Assembly (NCBI GenBank): GCA_050749785.1
Contig: JBOGSA010000036.1
Location: 1 to 21,520, forward strand
Length of the DNA stretch: 21,520 nt
Source of the DNA: JAGWGI01 sp050749785
GTDB lineage: Archaea; Micrarchaeota; Micrarchaeia; Micrarchaeales; CABMGC01
Reading direction: 5' to 3'
Shown here: positions 14,255 through 21,371 of the stretch, piece by piece
How the letters are laid out: every line of letters starts with the position of its first letter
Numbering within the stretch: position 1 is the stretch's first letter
Made by a program: the position numbers and the translations under genes
Notes under the pieces: model-generated
The model's database searches: none
What the model saw: only the letters and a program-made list of their open reading frames with translations
What the model was told of the DNA's origin: nothing

Positions 14255-16630
14255 TTACCTTGTGATTGAACTTACAATACCTGTTTCCGAATCTCCTTCA
14301 AACTTTATCTCCTTTACTTTCATTGCCCTTTTCGTTTCTTCTATTCCACTGCCTATCGTATCTTTGTGCTTTGAATAAAGCGTAGCCGAAGAAATATCCT
14401 CATTGAGTGCAATTCCCATCTCGTGCTTCTTTTTCCTTATTTCAACTATCGCTTGTGCCGTAACGATTCCAGATTCCGCCATCTCCTGGTTGAATTTTAT
14501 TCTGTTAGGCCATTCGCTTATGTGTATTGAATTCCTGTTTCCGGTCTCAATTGCCCTCATCTTGGGATTCTTCACGAAAATTTCCTGATAGATCTCTTCC
14601 GTGACAAATGGTATGAAAGGTGCCATCATCTTGAGCACCGATAGGAACACTCTGCTTACAGTGTAAGCTGCGCTCTTGTCATCGCTGTATATCCTGTCCT
14701 TTACGAATTCAAGATAGTCATTTGCAAATTCCCAGAAGAATGCCTCAGTCGCAGTTCTTGCATTGAAATAGTTGTAGCTTTCAAAACAATCCGTCGCCCT
14801 TTTCACGGTTTCATCTAGTCTTCTAAGTATCCAGTTGTCAAGTGCGCTCTTGCTCTCAGATGCCGCCCCATAATCAAGGCACTTCATCTCCACAAACCTT
14901 GCCAGGTTCCAGAGCTTGTTTATCACTCTTGATCCAGTCACCACTTCCTTCTCCTGGAAGGAATTATCCTCACCTAAAACAGATGAGCTTGCCCAGAACC
15001 GCAGCGCATCCGCTCCATATTTCTCTATGTATGGTTCTGGTTTTACCACGTTGCCTGCAGACTTGTGCATCGGCTTGCCGCTTGAATCCAATCCGTGGCC
15101 TGAGATCATTATGCTCTTCCACGGTATGGTTCCTGTGTGGAAATATGATTTGACGATTGTGTTGAACGCCCAGAAAGAGATTATCTCATGCGCCTGAACC
15201 CTTAGGTCCATCGGCAGTATCTTCTTAACGTATTTGTCATCAAGCCCCCATCTTGCATTTATGAACGGAGTTAGCGATGATGTTGCCCATGTGTCCATCA
15301 CATCAGATTCCGGTTCGAATTCAGATGAGCCGCAGCTGCACTTGCCATGCGGCTTGTCAACAAACGGATTTACTGGCAGATCTTTCTCGGCAGCGAACAT
15401 CGGTTCGTTGCATTTTTTGCAGTACCATAGAGGGAAGTAAACTCCAAAGAACCTCTGTCTCGAGATGCTCCAATCCCACTGCAATCCCTTTACCCAGTTC
15501 TCATACCTCACGATCATGAATTCTGGATACCATCTAACCTCTCTGCCCAACTCTAGGAACTTGCTTTTCAGATCTAGGTATTTTACATACCACTGCTTCT
15601 TCACGAGAAATTCTATTTCCGTGCCGCATCTTTCATGGACATTAACATTGTGTTCTATCTCCTCTTCCTTTATTACAAGGCATCTCTCCTTGAGGTCATT
15701 TATTATTTTTTCACGCGCCTCCTTTATCTTTAGGCCCTTGTAATATTCGTGATTCATTCTGCCATGTTCATCGATTATCATTTTTAGATCTAGATTGTAA
15801 GCCTTGTACCATTCTATGTCTGTTTGGTCTCCGAAAGTACAGCACATAACCACACCGGTTCCAAACTCCGGGTCCACACGTTTGTCGGCTATAACCTTTA
15901 CCTCATCTCCAAATATTGGTATCTTGACCGTCTTTCCGACCAGATGCTTGTGCTTTGCATCATCCGGATTGACCAGTATTGCAACACATGCGGGAAGAAG
16001 TTCAGCCCTCGTGGTAGCGATCTCCACATCATCTGAAAACTTAACATAAACTATCTTACTTTTTATCATTTTGTCCTTGAGCTCCATCTGCGATACTGTT
16101 GTGCCTTCCTTTGGGCAGAAGAGCGCAGGCGCCTCTTTTCTATAAACTCTATCCATCTTGTTTAATTCCAAGAACGATTTCTGTGATACCCTTTGTACAT
16201 CCGGACTGATGGTCTGGTAGGCTAAAGACCAGTCAACAGAAAGCCCCATCCTCTTCCACAGCTCTATGTAAAGCTTGTTGTATTCTTGTATCTCCTTTCG
16301 TACCAGCTCCACGAACTTGTCGCGGCCTAACTTCTCTGCAGTTGTATCAAACTTCTTCTCGATCAATATCTCCGTTGGAAGGCCGTTGTTGTCAAGCCCG
16401 AAAGGATAGAAAACGTTGAATCCGCGCATTCTTTTGTATCGTGCTATGAATTCGGCCTGGGAATACGAAAAGATGTGCCCAAGGTGGATGTCGCCTGAGA
16501 CTGTCGGGGGAGGGGTGTCTATAGAAAAGACCTTCTTGCCTCCATTTTCATCAAAGCTAAAGGTGCGATTTTCATCCCAGAACTTCCTTACGCGTTCCTC
16601 AACAGCCTTTGGGTCATACCTACTCTCCAT
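14255..16630 (-). CDS. valS: Valyl-tRNA synthetase
   Basis: This class I synthetase charges tRNA-Val and hydrolyses mischarged threonine. From the ATG at 16630 it has 791 residues. Visible are the HIGH motif IHLGH (48-52), the CP1 editing-domain strand with EIATTRAELLPAC (203-215), two CxxC/CxC zinc-type pairs (Cys404/407, Cys431/433), WSISRQRFFG (387-396), and the KMSKS position read as KPMHKSAGN (519-527). The anticodon-binding domain follows. The track of the frame begins six bases earlier at TTG (16636), but ATG gives MESRYDPKAVEERV, the normal start. The C-terminal coiled-coil arm of bacterial ValRS is absent, as is common in archaea. A TATA box lies at 16671-16684. Confidence 0.95.
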   Translation of the reverse strand: MESRYDPKAVEERVRKFWDENRTFSFDENGGKKVFSIDTPPPTVSGDIHLGHIFSYSQAEFIARYKRMRGFNVFYPFGLDNNGLPTEILIEKKFDTTAEKLGRDKFVELVRKEIQEYNKLYIELWKRMGLSVDWSLAYQTISPDVQRVSQKSFLELNKMDRVYRKEAPALFCPKEGTTVSQMELKDKMIKSKIVYVKFSDDVEIATTRAELLPACVAILVNPDDAKHKHLVGKTVKIPIFGDEVKVIADKRVDPEFGTGVVMCCTFGDQTDIEWYKAYNLDLKMIIDEHGRMNHEYYKGLKIKEAREKIINDLKERCLVIKEEEIEHNVNVHERCGTEIEFLVKKQWYVKYLDLKSKFLELGREVRWYPEFMIVRYENWVKGLQWDWSISRQRFFGVYFPLWYCKKCNEPMFAAEKDLPVNPFVDKPHGKCSCGSSEFEPESDVMDTWATSSLTPFINARWGLDDKYVKKILPMDLRVQAHEIISFWAFNTIVKSYFHTGTIPWKSIMISGHGLDSSGKPMHKSAGNVVKPEPYIEKYGADALRFWASSSVLGEDNSFQEKEVVTGSRVINKLWNLARFVEMKCLDYGAASESKSALDNWILRRLDETVKRATDCFESYNYFNARTATEAFFWEFANDYLEFVKDRIYSDDKSAAYTVSRVFLSVLKMMAPFIPFVTEEIYQEIFVKNPKMRAIETGNRNSIHISEWPNRIKFNQEMAESGIVTAQAIVEIRKKKHEMGIALNEDISSATLYSKHKDTIGSGIEETKRAMKVKEIKFEGDSETGIVSSITR

Positions 16631-16670
16631 GGACAATACCGATAAACAAGACTTTGTAATGAATTGAGAA

Positions 16671-16684
16671 TAATATATTAATAG
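16671..16684 (-). promoter_or_regulatory. TATA box of valS
   Basis: The minus strand reads as an A/T-only element, TATTAATATATTA, centred near 16677, which predicts a transcription start about 20 bases before the valS ATG. Confidence 0.5.
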
Positions 16685-16710
16685 CTCTTGTTAAACGAAG
16701 CTGTAGAGAC

Positions 16711-16720
16711 ACTATAAATA
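16711..16720 (+). promoter_or_regulatory. TATA box of the 71-aa protein gene
   Basis: ACTATAAATA is centred about 42 bases before the ATG at 16758, predicting a start near 16742 and a leader of about 15 bases. It is divergent from the valS promoter. Confidence 0.5.
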
Positions 16721-16757
16721 TGTCAGCGCCATACTATTTCTGTATACGTGTGAGAAT

Positions 16758-16973
16758 ATGCCAGTCAAGACGAAGAAAGTAGAGACAGAAGAGGTTGGGA
16801 CGAATAAAAATCTCTATGAGATCTATGGCGGCATCTATGCATTCGTCGCACCCCAGAAAGGATATCTTCCATGGGATGAAAGATATACCGCAAGCGATGA
16901 GAAAAGGCAAGAGGTATTCAAGGAGGTTGGCCGGGACAAAAGGAGCGGCAAGGTCAATACCTCTAGCAAATGA
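16758..16973 (+). CDS. Small soluble protein, 71 aa, unknown
   Basis: The 71 residues have a charged N-terminus (MPVKTKKVETEEV), a central aromatic and Gly-rich stretch (NLYEIYGGIYAFVAPQKGYL) and a charged helical end. I know no family for it. A clear TATA box, an ATG start, and free-standing position between two divergent or co-directional promoters support a real gene. An antisense frame covers the same stretch (16734-16982, -) but lacks a promoter and has poor composition. Base use matches the surrounding core genes, so it is more likely an ancestral lineage-specific gene than a recent arrival. Confidence 0.65.
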   Translation: MPVKTKKVETEEVGTNKNLYEIYGGIYAFVAPQKGYLPWDERYTASDEKRQEVFKEVGRDKRSGKVNTSSK

Positions 16974-17000
16974 GTCTGTCATCGTGGGAGCACCGAAAGG

Positions 17001-17010
17001 TTTATATATC
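17001..17010 (+). promoter_or_regulatory. Upstream TATA box of the TFB gene
   Basis: TTTATATATC, preceded by the purine-rich CCGAAAGG that fits a TFB-recognition element, is the best TATA match in the window. It predicts a start near 17032, giving a leader of about 75 bases. Confidence 0.6.
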
Positions 17011-17043
17011 TAATCCTTCATTAAAGTATTACTTATTTTGGTA

Positions 17044-17053
17044 ATATTTAAAA
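17044..17053 (+). promoter_or_regulatory. Second TATA box of the TFB gene
   Basis: ATATTTAAAA lies 43 bases after the first TATA box and predicts a start near 17075. A short hairpin (GAGG 17072-17075 with CCTC 17081-17084) falls at that start. Two tandem promoters, or a regulated one, are possible. Confidence 0.45.
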
Positions 17054-17107
17054 GGTTTACTGTGTTTCATCGAGGTTAAGCCTCAAAACTGATATTTGGT
17101 GGATAAG

Positions 17108-18232
17108 ATGGCAAAAAAACAAAAAGCTAAAGCGAAGGTTATTCCAAAGAAGGCAGCTCCAGCAAAGCAAGCAGCTCCAGCAAAGCCGAAAATGGCGCAA
17201 GCTGGTATGGTAGAAGCAATGAAGAGCCAGAATTCAAACATGTCATTACAGCAGCAGCAAGACGAATTCGAGGTTCCAGACGTAAAGATAATAAGAGAAG
17301 CAGGCCAGGCGCCCAAGATTTCGCACAAGGCGAACAGGTGCCCGAGCTGCGGATCATCCGATGTAATCTATGATAGCGAGAAGGGAGAACTCGTTTGCAA
17401 CAACTGCGGCCTTGTCATAGAAGACAATGTCACCGATTCAGGACCTGAATGGCGTGCATTCGACGCTGATCAGAGGAACTCTAGGGCAAGAACAGGGGCC
17501 CCGATAAAATACATGAAGCCAAACAAGGGACTTGTCACAGAAATTGATATGTATAATAGGGACATCAGGGGAGCAAGGCTTCCTTCAAAGAGGCAGGCCC
17601 AGCTCTACAGGATGAGGAAGTGGCACAAGAGGGCAAGCATTGCAAGCTCGAGTGAGAGGAACTACCTGATCGCTCTGCCTGAACTAAACAGGGTCGCTTC
17701 ATATCTCGGATTGCCTGACAACATAAGGGAGAGCGCGGCTCTACTCTATAGACAGTGCGTAAAGAACAACCTAATCAGGGGAAGGCCGATTGAGACTGTG
17801 GTCAACGCAGCGCTCTATGCGACCTGCAGAAATGCGGGAATGCCAAGGACGCTAGATGAGATCGCGCAGATCTCAGGAGTGCCGAAGAAAGAGATCGGAA
17901 GGGCGTACAGAGTAGTATCCCACGAACTCAACCTCAAGATTCCGCTCACGGACCCATCAAGCTATGTTCCAAGATATGTAGCAGCGCTCAAGCTGAGCGG
18001 AGAAGCTCAGGAAAAGGCTGTTGCGCTGCTCAAGCAGGCGATGAAGAAGGGACTAGTCAGCGGAAGATCACCAACCGGCGTATCAGCGGCTGCAGTCTAC
18101 ATTGCAGGAGCGCTTGTAGGAGAGAGAAGGACACAAAAGGAGGTTGCAGACGTTGCAGGAGTTACAGAGGTCACGATAAGAAACAGGTATCGCGAACTCA
18201 AGCAGGAGCTCAACATAGACGTGAACCTGTAA
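17108..18232 (+). CDS. tfb: Transcription initiation factor B (TFB) with a long N-terminal extension
   Basis: TFB binds TBP-TATA complexes and recruits RNA polymerase. From the ATG at 17108 (preceded by GGTGGAT) there are 374 residues. The zinc ribbon has Cys78, Cys81, Cys97 and Cys100; the B-reader region follows (GPEWRAFDADQRNSRARTG), then two cyclin-like repeats that bind TBP and DNA. The C-terminal helix-turn-helix VAGVTEVTIRNRYREL reads the recognition element. Archaeal TFBs usually place the zinc ribbon near the N-terminus and have about 300-320 residues. Here 77 residues precede it, rich in Lys/Ala/Pro (AKKQKAKAK, KKAAPAKQAAPAKPK) and with a QQQQ run. A TTG 12 bases upstream is a weaker start. 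Identity is certain. Confidence 0.97.
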   Translation: MAKKQKAKAKVIPKKAAPAKQAAPAKPKMAQAGMVEAMKSQNSNMSLQQQQDEFEVPDVKIIREAGQAPKISHKANRCPSCGSSDVIYDSEKGELVCNNCGLVIEDNVTDSGPEWRAFDADQRNSRARTGAPIKYMKPNKGLVTEIDMYNRDIRGARLPSKRQAQLYRMRKWHKRASIASSSERNYLIALPELNRVASYLGLPDNIRESAALLYRQCVKNNLIRGRPIETVVNAALYATCRNAGMPRTLDEIAQISGVPKKEIGRAYRVVSHELNLKIPLTDPSSYVPRYVAALKLSGEAQEKAVALLKQAMKKGLVSGRSPTGVSAAAVYIAGALVGERRTQKEVADVAGVTEVTIRNRYRELKQELNIDVNL

Positions 18233-18233
18233 G

Positions 18234-18264
18234 TTCTTTTTTCTTTTATTTTTCCTTTTTTATT
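18234..18264 (+). terminator. T-rich terminator after TFB
   Basis: Several T-runs follow the TFB stop (TTCTTTTTTCTTTTATTTTT and more) on the coding strand. Runs of T without a needed hairpin are the usual archaeal termination signal. The ribosome site AGGGTG of the next gene lies directly after it. Confidence 0.7.
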
Positions 18265-18276
18265 TAGGGTGCAACG

Positions 18277-18693
18277 ATGCGTTATATTGCGGCGATCATT
18301 CTGATTTTTGCATCGATGATTCTAATTTCAGGCGCCCAAGCACCTACCATAACAGCACAAAACTATACCATAGCTTACGCCAACCAGACGATAAACCAGA
18401 CAATGAGCTACGTAAATCTGGTTAATCAAAGCGGCTACCTCATTTTCTACCCAAATCTATCAGGCGCATATGCGTACTTGGCAAAGGCGCAGAACATATA
18501 CACAACATCACCTAGTAGTGCGATTCTTTATGCAAACCAAGCAAAGGCAATTGCGAAAGAACAATACGCGCAGATAGGAACATACAGAACCACCTCGCTT
18601 GCAGTTATGGCAATTCTTACGGTCGCATTCTTCATCTGGCTCTACGGTATAATGTCGCCTATGAAGAAGATTCAGAATAGGAAAAGGAGATAG
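18277..18693 (+). CDS. Signal-peptide protein with a C-terminal membrane anchor, unknown
   Basis: This 138-residue protein has a hydrophobic signal sequence (MRYIAAIILIFASMILISGA, cleavage likely near residue 22), an extracytoplasmic part of some 80 residues rich in Asn, Tyr, Ala and Thr, a membrane helix (about 106-126, SLAVMAILTVAFFIWLYGIM) and a basic cytoplasmic tail (KKIQNRKRR). Five N-x-S/T sites (NYT, NQT twice, NQS, NLS) could be glycosylated. AGGGTG lies before the ATG. I do not recognise a family. It converges with a second membrane-anchored gene three bases away, and a shared place at the cell surface is likely. It could also be read through from TFB. Confidence 0.75.
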   Translation: MRYIAAIILIFASMILISGAQAPTITAQNYTIAYANQTINQTMSYVNLVNQSGYLIFYPNLSGAYAYLAKAQNIYTTSPSSAILYANQAKAIAKEQYAQIGTYRTTSLAVMAILTVAFFIWLYGIMSPMKKIQNRKRR

Positions 18694-18696
18694 CAG

Positions 18697-19158
18697 CTAG
18701 CCAAAACTTATCCTGCTTCCTACCGTTATATTATTCCTTATAGCAAAACCACCCTTTGCCTCTAGAACGTAGTTTGCAAAAGCATTCGGCGTATAGATTG
18801 CACAACTGCTTGCAACAAAGCAGCTAGTCACATTCTTTGCAATGTATACGATCCTTCCACCATTTGCCGTTCCATTTATCCAAAACATGTCCAAGTTGGA
18901 ATACGTGTCATACATCCAGAAAGGATAGATTGAAGGCTTTGGAAAAACAAAGAGCATGGTGGTGCTGTTTGTTATTGTCTTATTCATCAGCCCACTAGTC
19001 CAAACGGAGTAGTTTGAGGCAACATAAGCTATTCCAAAACTCTTGCCATTTATGATAAAATGGGAATAGCTCGTATGCTGGATTGGGTAAAATGCAAACA
19101 GATACAAAAGTGCAATGCCAACTACGATAATTGCAAGAAGGACCAAAGGATTGTTCAT
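18697..19158 (-). CDS. Membrane-anchored DUF192 protein
   Basis: DUF192 is a widespread small beta-rich domain of unknown biochemical role. This 153-residue protein has an N-terminal hydrophobic segment (about 4-24, uncleaved anchor or signal) followed by the whole domain: SGLMNKTITNSTTMLFVF, then FWMYDT, NLDMFWINGT, GRIVYIAKNV, and NYVLEAKGGFAIRNN. A Cys pair around CFVASSC may form a disulfide outside the cell, and there are several N-x-S/T sites. The ATG at 19158 is close to leaderless given the TATA box near 19186. The neighbouring convergent gene encodes another surface protein. Confidence 0.85.
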   Translation of the reverse strand: MNNPLVLLAIIVVGIALLYLFAFYPIQHTSYSHFIINGKSFGIAYVASNYSVWTSGLMNKTITNSTTMLFVFPKPSIYPFWMYDTYSNLDMFWINGTANGGRIVYIAKNVTSCFVASSCAIYTPNAFANYVLEAKGGFAIRNNITVGSRISFG

Positions 19159-19180
19159 CGATCTACCTGTCTGTATGCGC

Positions 19181-19200
19181 CTATATAATTATTTATACCT
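19181..19200. promoter_or_regulatory. Divergent promoters of the DUF192 gene and thrS
   Basis: On the minus strand AATTATATAG (19181-19190) is centred about 27 bases before the DUF192 ATG. On the plus strand ATTTATAC (19191-19198) lies about 37 bases before the thrS ATG. The two TATA boxes nearly touch, so the two genes may compete for TBP. Confidence 0.5.
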
Positions 19201-19231
19201 GTTATTGGTATACAAAATAGCTGATGGTCAA

Positions 19232-20962
19232 ATGCGAATACTCCAAGAGCATGTAGAGTTCATAGAGTACGAGCCGATAAAGAGGGAGATAGCATCCGCA
19301 GAAGAGGCAGAGAAAAAGAAGGAGAGATACGAGGATATAGTCGTCCTCTTTACAACGGTTGAGACTGGGGACAACATTGCAACTGCTAAACAGGCAATCG
19401 ATGACGTGAAGAAGTTCCTCAAGAATTTGGGAAAGAACACAATACTCATATATCCGTATGCGCATCTTAGCAGCAACCTTGCAAAGCCCAACGATGCGAT
19501 AAAGGTTCTAAACGCAATGGCGTCGGATGCCAAGGAGCTGGGCATAACGGTCTACAAGTCGCCGTTTGGATGGAACAAGCAGTATTCGCTTAAGATAAAG
19601 GCGCACCCACTCGCAGAACAGTCTAGAAGCTATTCAGCCGAAGGAAAGGCGGAGAAAAAGAGCGAGATAAGAAAACCGGATAAAACAATGAAGAATGCAG
19701 ATGACCTATCTGAAGATGAACTTTTCGCAAGGATACAAAAGAGCGATTTCGCAGGGCTCCCAGAAACTGACCACAGGATAATCGGGGAGAGGCTAAACCT
19801 TTTCAGCTTCCAGGAGGTTTCACCTGGCATGGTCTACTGGCACAACAACGGTCTGATACTCTTCAACACGATCAAGTCATTCCTGAGGTCCGAACTGGGT
19901 AAGAGGGATTATATCGAGATAAGCACTCCATCGCTTGCAAATACCACCCTTTGGAAAGTAAGCGGCCACTCGGCGCACTACAAAGACAACATGTTCCTAA
20001 CAAGGCTCGGAGACGAGGAGTTCGGCATGAAGCCGATGAACTGCCCTGCAACATTCCTTGTCTACAGGTCAAGGAAATGGAGCTACAAGGATTTGCCGCT
20101 TCGCGTTGCAATATTTGATCCACTCTACAGAAATGAGTTAAGCGGCGTGGCAAGCGGTCTGTTCAGGGTCAAGATGCTAACCCAAGACGATGCACACATA
20201 TTCACGACAGAAGAGGGGGCGAAGGATGAGATAGTCGAAATCCTTGACCTGATGAAGGACATCTACAAGGCATTCGGAGTCACACACAAGGTTCGATTGT
20301 CCACAATGCCTGATGACCATATGGGAACCGCTCAGGAATGGAAGAGCGCTACACGCATACTCACCGACGCGATGGATTCTCAGAAGATCAAATATGCGGT
20401 TATGGAAAAGGATGGATCCTTCTACGGACCAAAAATTGACATCGACATAAAGGATTCGATGGGAAGAGAGTGGCAGTGCTGCACCATACAAGCTGATATG
20501 CAGATGCCAAAGAATTTCAGACTCAGCTACACGGGCGAGGATGGAAAAGAACATACCCCTGTTGTAATACACAGGACAATTATCGGCTCCCTGGAGAGAT
20601 TCATAGGCATACTCACCGAACACTACCAGGGAAAGTTCCCAACATGGCTTGCTCCAGTTCAGGCAAGGGTCATGTCCATTTCGGAGGGAGCAAACAAGTA
20701 CGCGCAAAAAGTTTACGAGAAGCTCAGAGATTCGGGTATGAGGGTAGAAGTCGACATATCTGACAAGACTCTTGAGTACAAGATAAGGGAGGCGCAACTA
20801 ATGAAGGTGCCTTACATGTTGATAGTTGGACAGAAGGAGGTTGACGCCGACACTGTTGCCGTAAGGGCGAGGAGCGGCGGACAAAAGTTTGGCGTCAAGG
20901 TGGATGACTTCATAGATAAGATAAAGGTCGAATCGGAGAACAAGGCGCCTAGCCCAAACTGA
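19232..20962 (+). CDS. thrS: Threonyl-tRNA synthetase, archaeal type
   Basis: This class II synthetase charges tRNA-Thr. The archaeal N-terminal editing domain (about 1-135, D-Tyr-tRNA-deacylase-like, removes mischarged serine) shows MRILQEHVEFIEYE, YPYAHLS (His78) and SPFGWNK (Lys116). A charged linker (about 136-160) leads to the catalytic core with zinc ligands Cys271, His322 and His447, motif 2 around GLFRVKMLTQDDAHIF, and motif 3 GSLERFIGIL (Arg456). The anticodon-binding domain ends the 576 residues. The frame is open upstream to 19115, but that would run through the promoter; ATG at 19232 gives the family's N-terminus. Its TGA directly abuts the stop of the converging gene. Confidence 0.96.
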   Translation: MRILQEHVEFIEYEPIKREIASAEEAEKKKERYEDIVVLFTTVETGDNIATAKQAIDDVKKFLKNLGKNTILIYPYAHLSSNLAKPNDAIKVLNAMASDAKELGITVYKSPFGWNKQYSLKIKAHPLAEQSRSYSAEGKAEKKSEIRKPDKTMKNADDLSEDELFARIQKSDFAGLPETDHRIIGERLNLFSFQEVSPGMVYWHNNGLILFNTIKSFLRSELGKRDYIEISTPSLANTTLWKVSGHSAHYKDNMFLTRLGDEEFGMKPMNCPATFLVYRSRKWSYKDLPLRVAIFDPLYRNELSGVASGLFRVKMLTQDDAHIFTTEEGAKDEIVEILDLMKDIYKAFGVTHKVRLSTMPDDHMGTAQEWKSATRILTDAMDSQKIKYAVMEKDGSFYGPKIDIDIKDSMGREWQCCTIQADMQMPKNFRLSYTGEDGKEHTPVVIHRTIIGSLERFIGILTEHYQGKFPTWLAPVQARVMSISEGANKYAQKVYEKLRDSGMRVEVDISDKTLEYKIREAQLMKVPYMLIVGQKEVDADTVAVRARSGGQKFGVKVDDFIDKIKVESENKAPSPN

Positions 20963-21307
20963 TCACTGCTGCACATTTGCCCTTTCAGAGAGATCAAAAT
21001 AATTTTTCTCCCCAACGCACGATGTTGCATTTTTGAAGTTTTTCTGGTCCTCTATTTGCGTATGCCAATTCATTTCCACGCCTACAAGACTCTCAATTAG
21101 GTCGCTAACAACCTCGGCTGCCTTCAATTCAGATACACCAGGGAGCGCATCTTTGGCAACCTCTTCAAGTATTTTCCGTTTCCCCTCAAATCTTTGGGTC
21201 TTGCTTTTGCGCAATGCTATCTCCAAATCAATGTCCCTCTTTATTGAAAGCAGCTGCAGGTCTCTAGGCATGCCGCCAGAGCTTGGTTTTGGAATGTGGA
21301 ACTTCAT
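20963..21307 (-). CDS. Small soluble protein, 114 aa, unknown
   Basis: I do not recognise this 114-residue protein. It begins MKFHIPKPSSGGMPRDLQLL, has a central charged helical region (SIKRDIDLEIALRKSKTQRF) and a C-terminal part with a single Cys. No signal peptide or membrane segment is seen. The ATG at 21307 follows a TATA box (21330-21342) by leaderless spacing. Its stop TGA and the thrS stop TGA together form the palindrome TGATCA, so the genes meet with no gap. A plus-strand frame covers the same stretch (21033-21326) but has no promoter. Confidence 0.65.
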   Translation of the reverse strand: MKFHIPKPSSGGMPRDLQLLSIKRDIDLEIALRKSKTQRFEGKRKILEEVAKDALPGVSELKAAEVVSDLIESLVGVEMNWHTQIEDQKNFKNATSCVGEKNYFDLSERANVQQ

Positions 21308-21329
21308 AAGTATATTCGTTCCATGACGC

Positions 21330-21342
21330 CTATATATCTAAT
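21330..21342 (-). promoter_or_regulatory. TATA box of the 114-aa protein gene
   Basis: The minus strand reads TTAGATATATAGG, about 27 bases before the ATG at 21307, giving a leaderless start. The TATATAGGCG string here also occurs before the DUF192 gene. Confidence 0.5.
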
Positions 21343-21371
21343 CTCCAACTTTTTTTGAGATTAGGGTAGCT

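Noticed and set aside
16734..16982. Minus-strand 82-codon frame opposite the 71-aa gene
   Set aside because: It has no promoter on that strand, while the plus-strand frame has a TATA box and balanced composition.
20177..20797. Minus-strand open frame of 206 codons inside thrS
   Set aside because: It covers the conserved catalytic core of thrS in antisense and resembles no protein family.
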